Assembly (NCBI GenBank): GCA_051656645.1
Contig: JBOGCH010000031.1
Coordinates: forward strand, 13,049 to 77,048
Length of the DNA stretch: 64,000 nucleotides
Direction: 5' to 3'
From: JBOGCH01 sp051656645
Lineage (GTDB): Bacteria > Bacteroidota > Bacteroidia > Bacteroidales > Marinifilaceae
Within the stretch, counting starts at the first letter, position 1. The number at the start of each line of letters is the position of its first letter. Under the pieces are notes generated by a model. The model was not told where the DNA came from, searched no databases, and was given only the letters and a program-made list of their open reading frames with translations. Below are positions 17,873 to 27,220 of this stretch, piece after piece. A program made the translations under genes and the position numbers.

Positions 17873-19158
17873 TGAAACATATACTCCTGTCCGGCTTGCT
17901 CCTATCGGCGTTAACTCTTTCAGCACAACAAAGCAACACGCTGCAAGACTATCGCAAAATGGCGTTGGACTATAACCATGATTTACGCGCAGCACAACGC
18001 AATCTTAGCATAAGCATGGACTATGAGAAGTCCATACGCGCAGACCGAAAGCCTAAAATGGCGTTGGGCGCCAATGCTCAATATACAGGAAATCCCACCA
18101 CCTTGGACTTTGCCTTACCCTCCATGGAAAATCCCATACACATTGAAGGGAGCAACTGGAACTATGGCACATGGGTAGGTGTTGAACAACCCATCTTTAC
18201 CGGTGGTCGTCTATTGCAAACGCTCAAAATGGCACAAACAGAACAGGCATTAACCCAACAACAAGTATACTTGGTTCATAACTTGGTCTGTTATCAAACC
18301 GATGTACAATATTGGAACACCGTGGGACGCAATGAGCTGCTAAGTATTGCTACCGATTTTGAGCAATCCATGAACAACCTAGTTACCCTCATTAAGGAAC
18401 GCGTGGATGTGGGCCTAATCAACCCACAGGATTTGCTTATGGTGGAGGTTAAACAAAATGAAGCACAATATCAGGTACTTCAAGCCACCACCGGCTATGA
18501 AACCGGCTGCATGGCTCTCAACGCCTTGATAAGCGAGCAACTACACGGTTTCATTCCGGCCGATACGCTTGTGCCTATGCTAGCCTTAAGCGATCCGCTT
18601 TTAGATGAAAATGTTACTCAACACGCTGCACTTATCATTGCCAAAGAGCGTATTAACATGGCCGAACACAGCCTAAAACTAAAACAGGCACCCTTCAAAC
18701 CCCGTCTATCCGTGGGCGCAGAAGGCTCCTATCGCTCGCCGGGACATGACTTTAAAAAGGATATGGACCCTAACTATGCTGTCTACGCAAAGCTCTCCAT
18801 GTCGCTCTTTGAATGGGGCAAACGAACCAAAGAGAAGAAAATGTCACGCGAGCGCGTTGATATCGCAGCCGATGAATTTCAAAAAACAAAAGATAAAATT
18901 ACGTTGGATGTAGAAACATCCAAATTGGCTCTTAAACAAGCCATCCAACGCTCCATTCTGGCACAATCCTCACTACATAAAGCACACCTCAACGAGCAAC
19001 AAGCATTGGAACGCTACAGCGAGGGAAAAAGCTCTATTGTCGAGGTTATTGACGCACAAATGTATAGGCAAAACGCACAAATCCTTTTTGCGCAAGCAAA
19101 AATTGCCGCACAAATACACAGATCCGAGCTTATTAACGCATTAAACGGCTATCTATAA
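17872..19158 (+). CDS. TolC-family outer-membrane efflux channel
   Basis: Outer-membrane channel that completes the tripartite pump. The 428-residue protein starts with the cleavable signal MKHILLSGLLLSALTLSAQQ and has the duplicated coiled-coil outer-membrane-efflux repeats (about 25-215 and 225-428). Features include IFTGGRLLQTLK in the first half and ERYSEGKSSIVEVIDAQ in the second, both typical of the family. Its ATG at 17872 overlaps the pump stop codon by one base. The gene is the last of the operon; a palindromic repeat region follows, not a classic terminator with a T run. Confidence 0.92.
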   Translation: MKHILLSGLLLSALTLSAQQSNTLQDYRKMALDYNHDLRAAQRNLSISMDYEKSIRADRKPKMALGANAQYTGNPTTLDFALPSMENPIHIEGSNWNYGTWVGVEQPIFTGGRLLQTLKMAQTEQALTQQQVYLVHNLVCYQTDVQYWNTVGRNELLSIATDFEQSMNNLVTLIKERVDVGLINPQDLLMVEVKQNEAQYQVLQATTGYETGCMALNALISEQLHGFIPADTLVPMLALSDPLLDENVTQHAALIIAKERINMAEHSLKLKQAPFKPRLSVGAEGSYRSPGHDFKKDMDPNYAVYAKLSMSLFEWGKRTKEKKMSRERVDIAADEFQKTKDKITLDVETSKLALKQAIQRSILAQSSLHKAHLNEQQALERYSEGKSSIVEVIDAQMYRQNAQILFAQAKIAAQIHRSELINALNGYL

Positions 19159-19494
19159 AGCACAGAACTAACAGCACTAAACAGTCACTGAAGGTGGTGG
19201 ACATACTCTATAATTTTTATTATTCGTTTTGTATTCCGTTCAATAATAGCGCCACATTACCACCACCTTCACTACACCCTCTTAGGGTTTCATTCAGCTT
19301 TCATTCAGGTTTCATTCAGGTTTCATTCAGGTATTACCCCCCAAACCTGAATGAAACCTGAATGAAAGCTGAATGAAACCTGAATGAGATACGAACAGGG
19401 TGCGTTGATAATAAAATCAATTTATAGATTTTATAGTTATTGGTTTAAATTGTACTTTAGGGCACCATACCCATTGAATTGAAATTCTAAGCAC
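19159..19494. other. Intergenic region with nested inverted repeats
   Basis: A 336-bp gap after the efflux operon. It has an 11-bp inverted repeat, GAAGGTGGTGG (19190-19200) with CCACCACCTTC (19260-19270), and directly next to it the 11-bp-unit palindrome at 19275-19402. About 90 bp of AT-rich DNA then precede the kinase gene. No gene or RNA gene is seen. Confidence 0.65.
19275..19402. repeat. Long palindrome of phased 11-bp units, locus 2
   Basis: The left arm has four 11-bp units starting at 19288, 19299, 19310 and 19321: TTTCATTCAGC once, then TTTCATTCAGG three times. The right arm has four complementary units starting at 19346, 19357, 19368 and 19379 (CCTGAATGAAA, with GCTGAATGAAA third). 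The centre holds a run of six C on the plus strand (TATTACCCCCC), that is GGGGGG on the other strand. The outer ends are CACCCT (19275-19280) and AGGGTG (19397-19402). The unit is the same as at 63964-64000, and the architecture is the same as at 8117-8228. Confidence 0.9.
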
Positions 19495-20526
19495 ATGAAT
19501 AAAGTTGTCAACAACATCCCCAATGCTTTACTATTTAGCGGATTAGGTCTATTTGCCTACTATCTGCTTGTAAATTTTGCTCATTTCCCCGGAGGTGTAC
19601 AACAACAGCTCAGCTCAATTACTTCCATTCTGTTTTTTGTTGGTGCGCTCAACATTCTCGGATTCGCAACCATGCGTTTAGGCAGTTGGCTACACTATCA
19701 ATATGCGTTGAGTTTAAAGAAGCGAAATCGTATTTCATTTATTTATATCGGAGTAGCATTTCTACTCCTGGTTTTGAACTACGGACTCATTGTATGCGCC
19801 AAACTGTTGGTTGGCTCTGCCGCTCCGCTCACCTTTCCACATGGAGGCATACGCGTGCTGGTTATTGTATGGCTTGTAGAGCTCATTATTTTGGGACTGT
19901 TGGTTATGAATCGCTCCATGAAACAAAGTTTACAGCTACAACAACACGCTGCCGATTTGCAAAAGGAAAATAACACAGCGCGCTATACAGCTTTACAAAA
20001 TCAGCTTAATCCGCACTTCCTTTTTAATAGTTTAAACACATTGATTGCCGAGATTGAGTATAATCCCCAAAGTGCGGTAGTATTTACCCGGCAACTCTCA
20101 GAGGTGTACCGCTATGTGTTGCATTGTCAGGACAAGCCGCTCATATCGCTCAAAAAGGAACTGGAATTCACAAAAGCCTACTTGTTTCTGCACACTGTAC
20201 GGTGGGGAAATGCCATTCATTGCAACATATCCATTGCCAATGAATTTATGGAAGCCCAATTGCCGCCGTTAACGCTTCAGTTGCTTGTGGAAAACATAAT
20301 GAAACACAACACCGTGTCGCAAAGTAAACCTATGAATATAGACATACAAATAAATAACCATTACCTGGAGGTAAGCAATACGCTACAACGCAAGCGAAAT
20401 GCCGAAAGTAATGGTACGGGACTTAATAATTTGTCTCGTCGCTGTAAGTTAATTTTGGGACGGGATATTGTTATTGCTCCTTCTCAACAAGTATTCACCG
20501 TTAAAGTACCCTTACTCTATGCCTAA
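19495..20526 (+). CDS. LytS-type sensor histidine kinase, membrane-bound
   Basis: A 343-residue sensor kinase of the His_kinase/LytS group. Four membrane helices (about 11-28, 39-60, 80-101 and 118-138) replace a periplasmic sensor domain and are joined to the kinase by a short coiled coil. The phospho-acceptor is His174 in LNPHFLFNSLN. The ATP-binding part follows, with the N box LLVENIMKHN and the G box GTGLNNLSRR. The stop codon overlaps the start of the LytTR regulator by 8 bp, so the two form one two-component system. Regulated genes are not evident; the efflux operon just upstream is one candidate. Confidence 0.92.
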   Translation: MNKVVNNIPNALLFSGLGLFAYYLLVNFAHFPGGVQQQLSSITSILFFVGALNILGFATMRLGSWLHYQYALSLKKRNRISFIYIGVAFLLLVLNYGLIVCAKLLVGSAAPLTFPHGGIRVLVIVWLVELIILGLLVMNRSMKQSLQLQQHAADLQKENNTARYTALQNQLNPHFLFNSLNTLIAEIEYNPQSAVVFTRQLSEVYRYVLHCQDKPLISLKKELEFTKAYLFLHTVRWGNAIHCNISIANEFMEAQLPPLTLQLLVENIMKHNTVSQSKPMNIDIQINNHYLEVSNTLQRKRNAESNGTGLNNLSRRCKLILGRDIVIAPSQQVFTVKVPLLYA

Positions 20527-21289
20527 TTTACATGTAGCTATTATTGAGGATGAGATCCCCGCAGCACGTTTATTGTTCTCCGTGATACACCGGTTACGGC
20601 CGGAGTGGAACTTGGAGCTACTACCGGGTAGTGTTGAAGAGCTTGTTGAATGGTTTGAGGTAAACAAACACCCTGATTTGCTTTTTCTAGACATACAGCT
20701 CTCCGATGGAAACTCCTTTGAATTTCTCAATAAATCCAAACCCTCATCGAGCATCGTGTTCACTACGGCCTATGACGAATATGCTATTCGAGCATTTACT
20801 GTAAACAGCATAGATTATATACTGAAACCGGTGGACGAGGACCGCCTACTTGAGGCCATTGAAAAATATGAGCACCGCATGGAAACAGGAAACTCTCGTC
20901 TGCAAAGCCAGTTGGACGCATTACTACAAACCATGCAACAACAGAAAAAGTTTCGTACCCGTTTTCTAATTGCTGCGCCCGACAAATTTATTACACTACA
21001 AGTGGACGATGTTGCCTATTTCTTCTCTGAGAATAAAGTAACTTATGCTGTTACCTTTAGTGGGAAAAAACATGCCATTGATTTGCCATTAGAAAAACTT
21101 ACCGAACAACTTAATCCGGATTTGTTTTTTCGTGCCAATCGCCAGGTATTACTCTCCATAAACTCCATTAAACGCATTGAACCCTATTTTAACGGCAAAA
21201 TAATTGTAATTGTACAGCCTCCCTTTGAGGACAAAATAACCATTAGTAAAGAAAAGATTAGCGCATTTAAAATGTGGCTAAATTTTTAA
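20519..21289 (+). CDS. LytTR-family response regulator
   Basis: DNA-binding response regulator partner of the kinase just upstream. From ATG at 20519 the protein is 256 residues: a receiver domain (about 4-120) with the acidic pocket IIEDE and phospho-acceptor Asp58 in LLFLDIQLSDG, then a linker and a C-terminal LytTR domain (about 155-255). The frame is open upstream to 20468, but starting there would add 17 residues unlike a receiver N terminus, so 20519 is chosen; that start overlaps the kinase stop by 8 bp. LytTR proteins bind paired 9-bp direct repeats; none was identified here. Confidence 0.92.
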   Translation: MPNLHVAIIEDEIPAARLLFSVIHRLRPEWNLELLPGSVEELVEWFEVNKHPDLLFLDIQLSDGNSFEFLNKSKPSSSIVFTTAYDEYAIRAFTVNSIDYILKPVDEDRLLEAIEKYEHRMETGNSRLQSQLDALLQTMQQQKKFRTRFLIAAPDKFITLQVDDVAYFFSENKVTYAVTFSGKKHAIDLPLEKLTEQLNPDLFFRANRQVLLSINSIKRIEPYFNGKIIVIVQPPFEDKITISKEKISAFKMWLNF

Positions 21290-21340
21290 ACACCACACCA
21301 CAACCTATGCTGTGGTATTTAAAATGCGGAAGTTTATAAA

Positions 21341-21398
21341 AAAGAGTTATCCCTTCTTAATGTTCAATGCTTAGAACGTTAAGAAGGGATAACTCTTT
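21341..21398. terminator. Bidirectional terminator between convergent genes
   Basis: A 25-bp stem, AAAGAGTTATCCCTTCTTAA extended to 21365, pairs with 21374-21398 with one mismatch (G-T type) and an 8-nt loop. It lies between the LytTR gene (plus) and the DUF5689-type gene (minus). A-rich and T-rich ends let it act in both directions. Confidence 0.85.
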
Positions 21399-21417
21399 AA
21401 ATATAGAAAAATTGTCT

Positions 21418-23424
21418 TTAGCGCATTTCAATGGCTACATATCCTAAACGGTTTGTTCCACTTGAAGAAACCGTTCCCTCACCTGCAGATTTTTTTGAAC
21501 GTGGCGTTAGTTTTACTATTAACTTTTCCTGTCCTGTACACTCCACTGGAAGGTTTATACGCACAGGTTTACAGGAGTAGAAGTTTCCACCGTTAGCACT
21601 TTCCCAAGGGGTAACATCGTAATCGGCCGCTTGAGTGTAAGTTGCTCCGTTGTTTGTAGAGTATAGAACTGTCCATTCCTTAGATCCTCCACTTGAACTT
21701 GACGTTGCAATAACAACCGCAGCCTGCGTGGCACCTACTGTACTTACGTTAATTAACCAACCACTTGCTGCAGCCGCATTGTTTCCCGTAAAGCAAGTTG
21801 ACCAACCAGCTCCAGAGGTATTTAACGCTTGATAGGTTGAAATTTTTCCTGTTTTATCGCCTTTCGGGTCACTGTGTGCTTCAACATTTTTATCGGTACG
21901 CCAGTAGCAGTAACCGGTATTATAAAGAAGCGTAGAAGGGCCCTTAACATTTAAGACACCTGTACCTTCGGTTGCTTGAATATCTACAGGCGATACTTTG
22001 TTGAAGTTCATTACCGAACGGTCTGCCCAATAGAATGCCGCAATTGGCGTCCATAGTCGGCCATTATCGGCAATTCCGTCATCGGCCAACTGGCGCATAC
22101 GAATGGCATATTCGCCCTCTTGTTTAACCAACAATCCAGTCACTTTCCCTGATCCGCGAGGTAATAAGCGGTCGTGTTTGAAAGATACACCATCCGCTAA
22201 CGATGTTCCATACTCAACGTATGAACGTATGGAATTTCCGTTTTGATCCTGTAGTAAGTGAGGAAAATCAGTACGGGACATTTTAGCATAGTTACTTTCG
22301 TCTATATTACAATACGTTCCAAATGGTACGGAATATTCCACATTTTGTAATGTTACAAGCGTTCCCATCATATCCTCCGTAATTTGAGATATTGAATTAA
22401 TTTCAACAGGATTCACTGTTAACGCATTGTTATTCTCATTTTCGAGAATACAATCGGCATTAAATCCGGATATGTATGGCATTCCGTGAACATCGGAAAC
22501 AAATTCAAGGCCTACAAGGTGTAGTGTAACTTTGGCGTTCAGTTCATAAATATTATCGGTAGGATCTGAGAAACGTATCATTATTCCTCGTCCCGTTTCG
22601 TCTTGAACAAACATGGCATCGTTAGGCGTATTCTTGTCCTTGCGACTACTTGTTACAAGTGCTTCAATTTTTACATTCTCCGTTATTTCGCCAAGATTAT
22701 TTCCTGTAAGTTCATAGAGTTGCGCAATGGTTATGCTACGTGCTGAGAACGGATCGGACGCTTTATCTAACTGACTAATGCGAGCCTCACAAAATAACTC
22801 TTCATTTCCTGTACCAACCATTGTGAAACGAAGAATACCTTCACGGCGGTCGCCATTATTGGTTGACACAATTAGGGTTTGTTGAGTATCCGTAGCATCG
22901 CCAACAGTAATCCACTCCGCACCTTGTGCTACCGTACATTGCCAACCTATGTTGCTATTAATTTTTACAATTACTTTTTCTGAGCCACCGTAAGGAACGC
23001 GTACCACAGGCGATGGCATATCCAGGGTTAAATACGGTGGTTTACCTGTTTGTACGGTAACAAACTCTTGGTGCACCTCGCCGTTAGCTACTAAAAGGAA
23101 ACGAGCCTCGCGCGCGAAGGCTGCCTTATTAGCAGGCGCCGTAACGGTAAATTTACCATCAAAATCGCCCTCAATAGGCCACACGTCTAACCATTCGCTC
23201 TCTTCATTGGCCGGCATAAGTTTCCATTTTGCGAAATTAGAACGGACAATAAACTCCTTTTCGCCTCCCATGTCGTCACAGTAGAATTCATAGTCGTTAT
23301 TATTGGAGTGGATAAAGTTTAACTCCTCATCGGACTCCTTACAAGCGGATACACCCAATAAAAGGACAAACAGAGTTGCCAGCCTATGCCAGCTTGTATT
23401 TGATATTGATATTTGTTTTCTCAT
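21418..23424 (-). CDS. BACON/DUF5689-type surface lipoprotein of the phosphoesterase SusCD locus
   Basis: A 668-residue lipoprotein: the signal ends in LLLGVSAC with Cys28. Two BACON-like beta-sandwich repeats (about 45-130 and 135-220; motifs SEWLDVWP and AEWITVGD) are followed by a DUF5689-like OB-fold region (about 230-440, starting ITIAQLYELTGNN). The C-terminal part (about 460-668) looks like a ligand-binding beta-sandwich. Such proteins accompany SusCD loci at the cell surface and are thought to bind or position substrate; no catalytic motif is seen. It is the last gene of a run that includes the metallophosphoesterases and SusCD, 11 bp after the preceding stop. A nuclease-like role has been suggested for some DUF5689-containing neighbours but is not supported here. 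Confidence 0.75.
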   Translation of the reverse strand: MRKQISISNTSWHRLATLFVLLLGVSACKESDEELNFIHSNNNDYEFYCDDMGGEKEFIVRSNFAKWKLMPANEESEWLDVWPIEGDFDGKFTVTAPANKAAFAREARFLLVANGEVHQEFVTVQTGKPPYLTLDMPSPVVRVPYGGSEKVIVKINSNIGWQCTVAQGAEWITVGDATDTQQTLIVSTNNGDRREGILRFTMVGTGNEELFCEARISQLDKASDPFSARSITIAQLYELTGNNLGEITENVKIEALVTSSRKDKNTPNDAMFVQDETGRGIMIRFSDPTDNIYELNAKVTLHLVGLEFVSDVHGMPYISGFNADCILENENNNALTVNPVEINSISQITEDMMGTLVTLQNVEYSVPFGTYCNIDESNYAKMSRTDFPHLLQDQNGNSIRSYVEYGTSLADGVSFKHDRLLPRGSGKVTGLLVKQEGEYAIRMRQLADDGIADNGRLWTPIAAFYWADRSVMNFNKVSPVDIQATEGTGVLNVKGPSTLLYNTGYCYWRTDKNVEAHSDPKGDKTGKISTYQALNTSGAGWSTCFTGNNAAAASGWLINVSTVGATQAAVVIATSSSSGGSKEWTVLYSTNNGATYTQAADYDVTPWESANGGNFYSCKPVRINLPVECTGQEKLIVKLTPRSKKSAGEGTVSSSGTNRLGYVAIEMR

Positions 23425-23435
23425 TGCTTTTCTTT

Positions 23436-25691
23436 TTAGAAACCACGTGTAAGTTTTAAAACTCTATCGGGATAATTTGTAATAATAGCGTCAACTCCAA
23501 GATTTAAAATTGTTTCTATATCATCGATCTTGTCCACTGTCCAAGGTACAACTTTCATATTCATGTTGTGACACTCTTTTACCATTTGAGGTGTTACAAT
23601 TGAGTAGTGAGGACTATAATATTCCGGTACAAACTCCAATTGCTTCATGTTTTGTTGAAAATCGGTCTTCTTTTTATCAACCAAATACGCTTTACGTACA
23701 TCAGGATGCGTACTTTGCAAATAGTTTAATCCACGCACATCAAAGGATTGAACTATAAGGCGATTGCCCAATTGCTTAGACATTAATACTGCCATTGCTT
23801 TATCGGTAAATGTTTTATAGTCCGGACTGAATACATTATCATTTGCCACAGAGGATTTTATTTCTATGTTGTAACGCATTGGCGGATATCCCATACGTAA
23901 AGCATAGTTTTCCACGCTATCAATAAGCTCTGTAAGCAGTGGTTTGTAAGTTTTAAGTTTTGCTTGTTGTGGATAGTCCGGATGCGGTTTTGATCCGGTA
24001 TCATAGCGTCGAATAGAATCGTACGGCATGGTGTACAACTTGTAGTTTTTGGTTTTTTTACGACTTATGGTATCGCCTTGCGGTGTCAGTACAAACTTTG
24101 CATTAAAATACGGATCGTGCGATACAACAATCTGTCCGTCTTTGGAAACGGCCAAATCCAACTCAAGGGTATTTACCCCTAAATCCATGGCATTTTTCAT
24201 AGCCTCTATGGTATTTTCCGGCATTAGTCCCATACCACCTCGGTGCGCATGGACATCGACACTGTTCCTAACTGTATCAATATATACTTCGCCTTGCGGA
24301 TTTTTTACCTTAACAATAATTTGTTTCGCTGTTGCAGAAGGTATTGCCTTAAAGAAAAAGTTAGATGGTACTAATTGCTTATACTCCTTTACCTCGGCCT
24401 TATTCTGGTCTCTACGCTTTTGTAAATAACGCAAATAATCAGGATCGGTAGCAACTACTCTTGTCATCTCACCCATAGGTACTCCGTCCTGTTGCCATGT
24501 AACGCTCCATTGTGGCGTTACATTCCATACCTTAGCCACTACGGCATTAGCATACTGAGGCATGGTTCCAAGCGGATATACTTGCATTTGATAGTTAGAA
24601 GGTTTATCTACACTTTTATAGTATTCCGTACGTTGCTTGTTACCATGTTCAAAAATATGGTAGCCGCAAGGTGTACCATCACGGTTTACTTGGGATGTCC
24701 ACCATGCACCACCTATAGAGGCAATGTTATAGTCCATTACTCCTTCTCTAGGCATGTAGTTTACGTTGAGATGCGAGTGCCCACTGATAAATGATAGTTG
24801 ATGGTTTTTAAAAATGTCCAATACACTGTCCATTCCCGGTATTAATGTCCCATTGTTTTGCAGATTGGTAGTTGCGGGTGCATGCATGGCAATACATACT
24901 TCCGCATTGACAGGTATAAAGTTCACATATTGCTTTAACCAATCAATTTGTCTCTGATCCACAGCTTCTTTGTATTGCTTATTATGTTGATAGATGATGT
25001 TATCCAGTACGATGTAGTGGATATTTCCCAAATTAAAAGCATAGTAGTTGGGCCCAAATTTATCTCTATAGATATGCTCTGTATTATAATCGCCTTGTGC
25101 CTTTAAATCATGGTCATGGTTTCCGATTACAGCGTAAAAGGGAATATTTAAATCCGCGATTTCTTTTTTATAAGCATCCAATAGTTCAAAGTTGTCCCAA
25201 CATAAATCGCCTAGTCCAATTCCGTAAACGGGACGGTTTTGCTCTCTATAAGCAGCTATTGTTTTACGCATATCGTTAACAGACTCGCGAGCAAAACGTT
25301 CATGGTGCTTTACGGTGGCGCATTGCGGATCGGCAATAGCTATTAGTACCGGATTATTTGCAGCATTTGCAACCGTTTCAAGTTCAAAATCGTACCCGGA
25401 CTTTTTATCCGTTATTGATTTGTAAAACTGAGGTGCACCCGTTGCATAATTTGCTGTGTAACCATTTGGTGTAACAATATACACAAAGTCGGCATCCTTA
25501 TTCGCATCTAGGATATAGTTACCGCGTTTATCGGTGGTTGTAAAGGTTTTTCCATCGGTAACAATAATTCCCGATAATTGTTCACCTCCGGCGGTAACTC
25601 TTCCTTTTATATTACGTGCCATAATGCTCCCGCCAGAGCACAGAATGCCGGCTAGAACCATTAGGCTTATTCTTAGTATTGAGTGATTCAT
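23436..25691 (-). CDS. Exported metallophosphoesterase fused to glycerophosphodiester phosphodiesterase
   Basis: A 751-residue two-enzyme fusion. A signal peptide (about 1-25) and carboxypeptidase-regulatory-like strand domain (about 27-105) precede a calcineurin-type phosphoesterase. Its metal motifs are DPQ (121), GLGDLCWDN, VIGNHDHD, IAMHAP and SGHSHLN. From about residue 477 a GDPD domain follows, with HAHRGGMGLMPENT, NTLELDLAVS and VSHDP, the catalytic histidines and metal-binding acids. GDPD cleaves glycerophosphodiesters to glycerol-3-phosphate and alcohol; a phosphomonoesterase beside it could release phosphate. It lies between SusD and the BACON/DUF5689 lipoprotein, so the substrate is probably bound at the surface by SusD. 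The exact substrate is unknown. Confidence 0.88.
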   Translation of the reverse strand: MNHSILRISLMVLAGILCSGGSIMARNIKGRVTAGGEQLSGIIVTDGKTFTTTDKRGNYILDANKDADFVYIVTPNGYTANYATGAPQFYKSITDKKSGYDFELETVANAANNPVLIAIADPQCATVKHHERFARESVNDMRKTIAAYREQNRPVYGIGLGDLCWDNFELLDAYKKEIADLNIPFYAVIGNHDHDLKAQGDYNTEHIYRDKFGPNYYAFNLGNIHYIVLDNIIYQHNKQYKEAVDQRQIDWLKQYVNFIPVNAEVCIAMHAPATTNLQNNGTLIPGMDSVLDIFKNHQLSFISGHSHLNVNYMPREGVMDYNIASIGGAWWTSQVNRDGTPCGYHIFEHGNKQRTEYYKSVDKPSNYQMQVYPLGTMPQYANAVVAKVWNVTPQWSVTWQQDGVPMGEMTRVVATDPDYLRYLQKRRDQNKAEVKEYKQLVPSNFFFKAIPSATAKQIIVKVKNPQGEVYIDTVRNSVDVHAHRGGMGLMPENTIEAMKNAMDLGVNTLELDLAVSKDGQIVVSHDPYFNAKFVLTPQGDTISRKKTKNYKLYTMPYDSIRRYDTGSKPHPDYPQQAKLKTYKPLLTELIDSVENYALRMGYPPMRYNIEIKSSVANDNVFSPDYKTFTDKAMAVLMSKQLGNRLIVQSFDVRGLNYLQSTHPDVRKAYLVDKKKTDFQQNMKQLEFVPEYYSPHYSIVTPQMVKECHNMNMKVVPWTVDKIDDIETILNLGVDAIITNYPDRVLKLTRGF

Positions 25692-25718
25692 TGTTGTATT
25701 TCTTTATACTTCTTTCCG

Positions 25719-27209
25719 TTATTTACTCCACCAAAGTTTGGTTTGCATAGTGTCTCCGCCCATACGTTGGATGGCAACACGACAATTTTCGCCATTGGTT
25801 GCCAATGTGGTTTCCGGATACAATAAACGCGTTGGTAATGTCCCATTGTTTTGTGTTGCCGAACCTATAGATAATGTTGGATGACCAGTGCGGCGATAGT
25901 CATGGAAGGACTCATATCCACACCAGAACATTGCTATGTACTTTTGTTCCATGATACGTGCATAGCTACCGTTGTACGTTACCAATTCGTTTTCAAGGAA
26001 AATTGCAATCTCATCGTCTGGAATTACTTCGCCTTTCAAGTTAGGATTAATGGAGCTCCAATAGCGAAGTGACTCTGTGATGGCTATATCATAATAACGT
26101 TTTGCCTCTGCATTTCCGCCCGGTATTAAACCCAACTGCGCGGCTTCAGCAAGCAAAAAGTTTACCTCGGTAGCATGCATAATGCAGTAGGGAGCCGTAT
26201 ATGTTCCCAACACTTTTTGATTTAAAATTGCTGCCTTATTTGATGTAGCAGTAGTTTGCGAGTAGTTTTCGCCACTTACAACACCTCTCCATTCATCGCC
26301 AGAGATTACAAAGTAGTTTCCAATACGAGGATCTTCCGATGCACTCATTAGATTGATGATGTTCATTGCAGCTTTTCTATTCAAAGAGGTAAAAGCTGTT
26401 TCGGACACAACGCCAAAACGGTTTTCATTTGGTGTATCGCCGGTGAAATTGAAGCGCGCATTGTCCTCATTGGTTTGAAATACAGGATATGCTCCGGGAT
26501 TTGCAACCACTGCCGATAGTTTTTCCGTTACCAACTCCGGCTTCACGTTCGACATACGCATAAGCACTCGGACATAAAGCGAATTAGTGAATTTTCTCCA
26601 TGACTTTAAGTTACCTCCATAAAGCAAATCCTTATTGCTTTTTTTAAGCTCTTTATTAAGGTTATACAGCGTGTTTGCCTTTTCAAGATCGGCTATTAAA
26701 CTTGTAAAAACCTCTTCCTGTGTATCAAATTTGGGTTGCAGCACCTCATCCGTGCGTGCTTTAAATGCTTCGCTGAAGGGAACATCTCCATAGAGCGATA
26801 CTAAATCGCACATAAACAATGCACGTAACGTTAAGCCAATGGCTTCGTAGTTAACATCATTCTGTTCTTGCGCCAACATGCACATATGATCGGCATGCGC
26901 TGCCCAACGAGTTAGGTGATTCCATGCATTTTGGTGATCGCCAATTGGGATAATGTATCGGTGAAACTGGTCAGTAGTTGCAGTCATTACCGTATATTGC
27001 ATCAACTCTCCGTTAATACGCCACGTACGATACAAGTATCCGTCAACCGCTTTAAAAAGCATCTCCTCCATTAAATTTCCCGGCTCCAATTGTCCCATCT
27101 CAACTCTGTTGGGATCGGTATTGTAGTCATTAAATTTATGTGTACAACCGGATAGAGCCATAGTCACCAACAGACCGGTAGTTATATTTTTTATTGTTTT
27201 TACTAGCAT
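25719..27209 (-). CDS. SusD/RagB-family surface lipoprotein (phosphoesterase locus)
   Basis: Substrate-binding lid protein that pairs with the SusC-like receptor encoded just before it. The 496-residue protein has a lipoprotein signal, VTMALSGC with Cys22, followed by HKFNDYNTDPNRV, typical of the SusD-like_2 branch. TPR-type helices cover about 60-250, and the C terminus has the usual NFLLAEAAQLGL helix. The 11-bp gap to the SusC stop indicates co-transcription. The branch is often linked to substrates other than starch; here the neighbouring phosphoesterases suggest organophosphates. Confidence 0.92.
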   Translation of the reverse strand: MLVKTIKNITTGLLVTMALSGCTHKFNDYNTDPNRVEMGQLEPGNLMEEMLFKAVDGYLYRTWRINGELMQYTVMTATTDQFHRYIIPIGDHQNAWNHLTRWAAHADHMCMLAQEQNDVNYEAIGLTLRALFMCDLVSLYGDVPFSEAFKARTDEVLQPKFDTQEEVFTSLIADLEKANTLYNLNKELKKSNKDLLYGGNLKSWRKFTNSLYVRVLMRMSNVKPELVTEKLSAVVANPGAYPVFQTNEDNARFNFTGDTPNENRFGVVSETAFTSLNRKAAMNIINLMSASEDPRIGNYFVISGDEWRGVVSGENYSQTTATSNKAAILNQKVLGTYTAPYCIMHATEVNFLLAEAAQLGLIPGGNAEAKRYYDIAITESLRYWSSINPNLKGEVIPDDEIAIFLENELVTYNGSYARIMEQKYIAMFWCGYESFHDYRRTGHPTLSIGSATQNNGTLPTRLLYPETTLATNGENCRVAIQRMGGDTMQTKLWWSK

Positions 27210-27220
27210 AATTGTTTCTT

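Noticed and set aside
19275..19402. 11-bp-unit palindromes as ordinary terminators or integron attC sites
   Set aside because: Locus 1 lies between divergent genes and locus 3 is upstream of a promoter, no T runs follow, and there is no integrase or cassette array; the internal periodicity is not a feature of attC sites.
13666..21289. Efflux operon and LytS/LytTR pair as one operon
   Set aside because: They are separated by 336 bp with two inverted repeats; co-regulation is possible but a single transcript is not supported.
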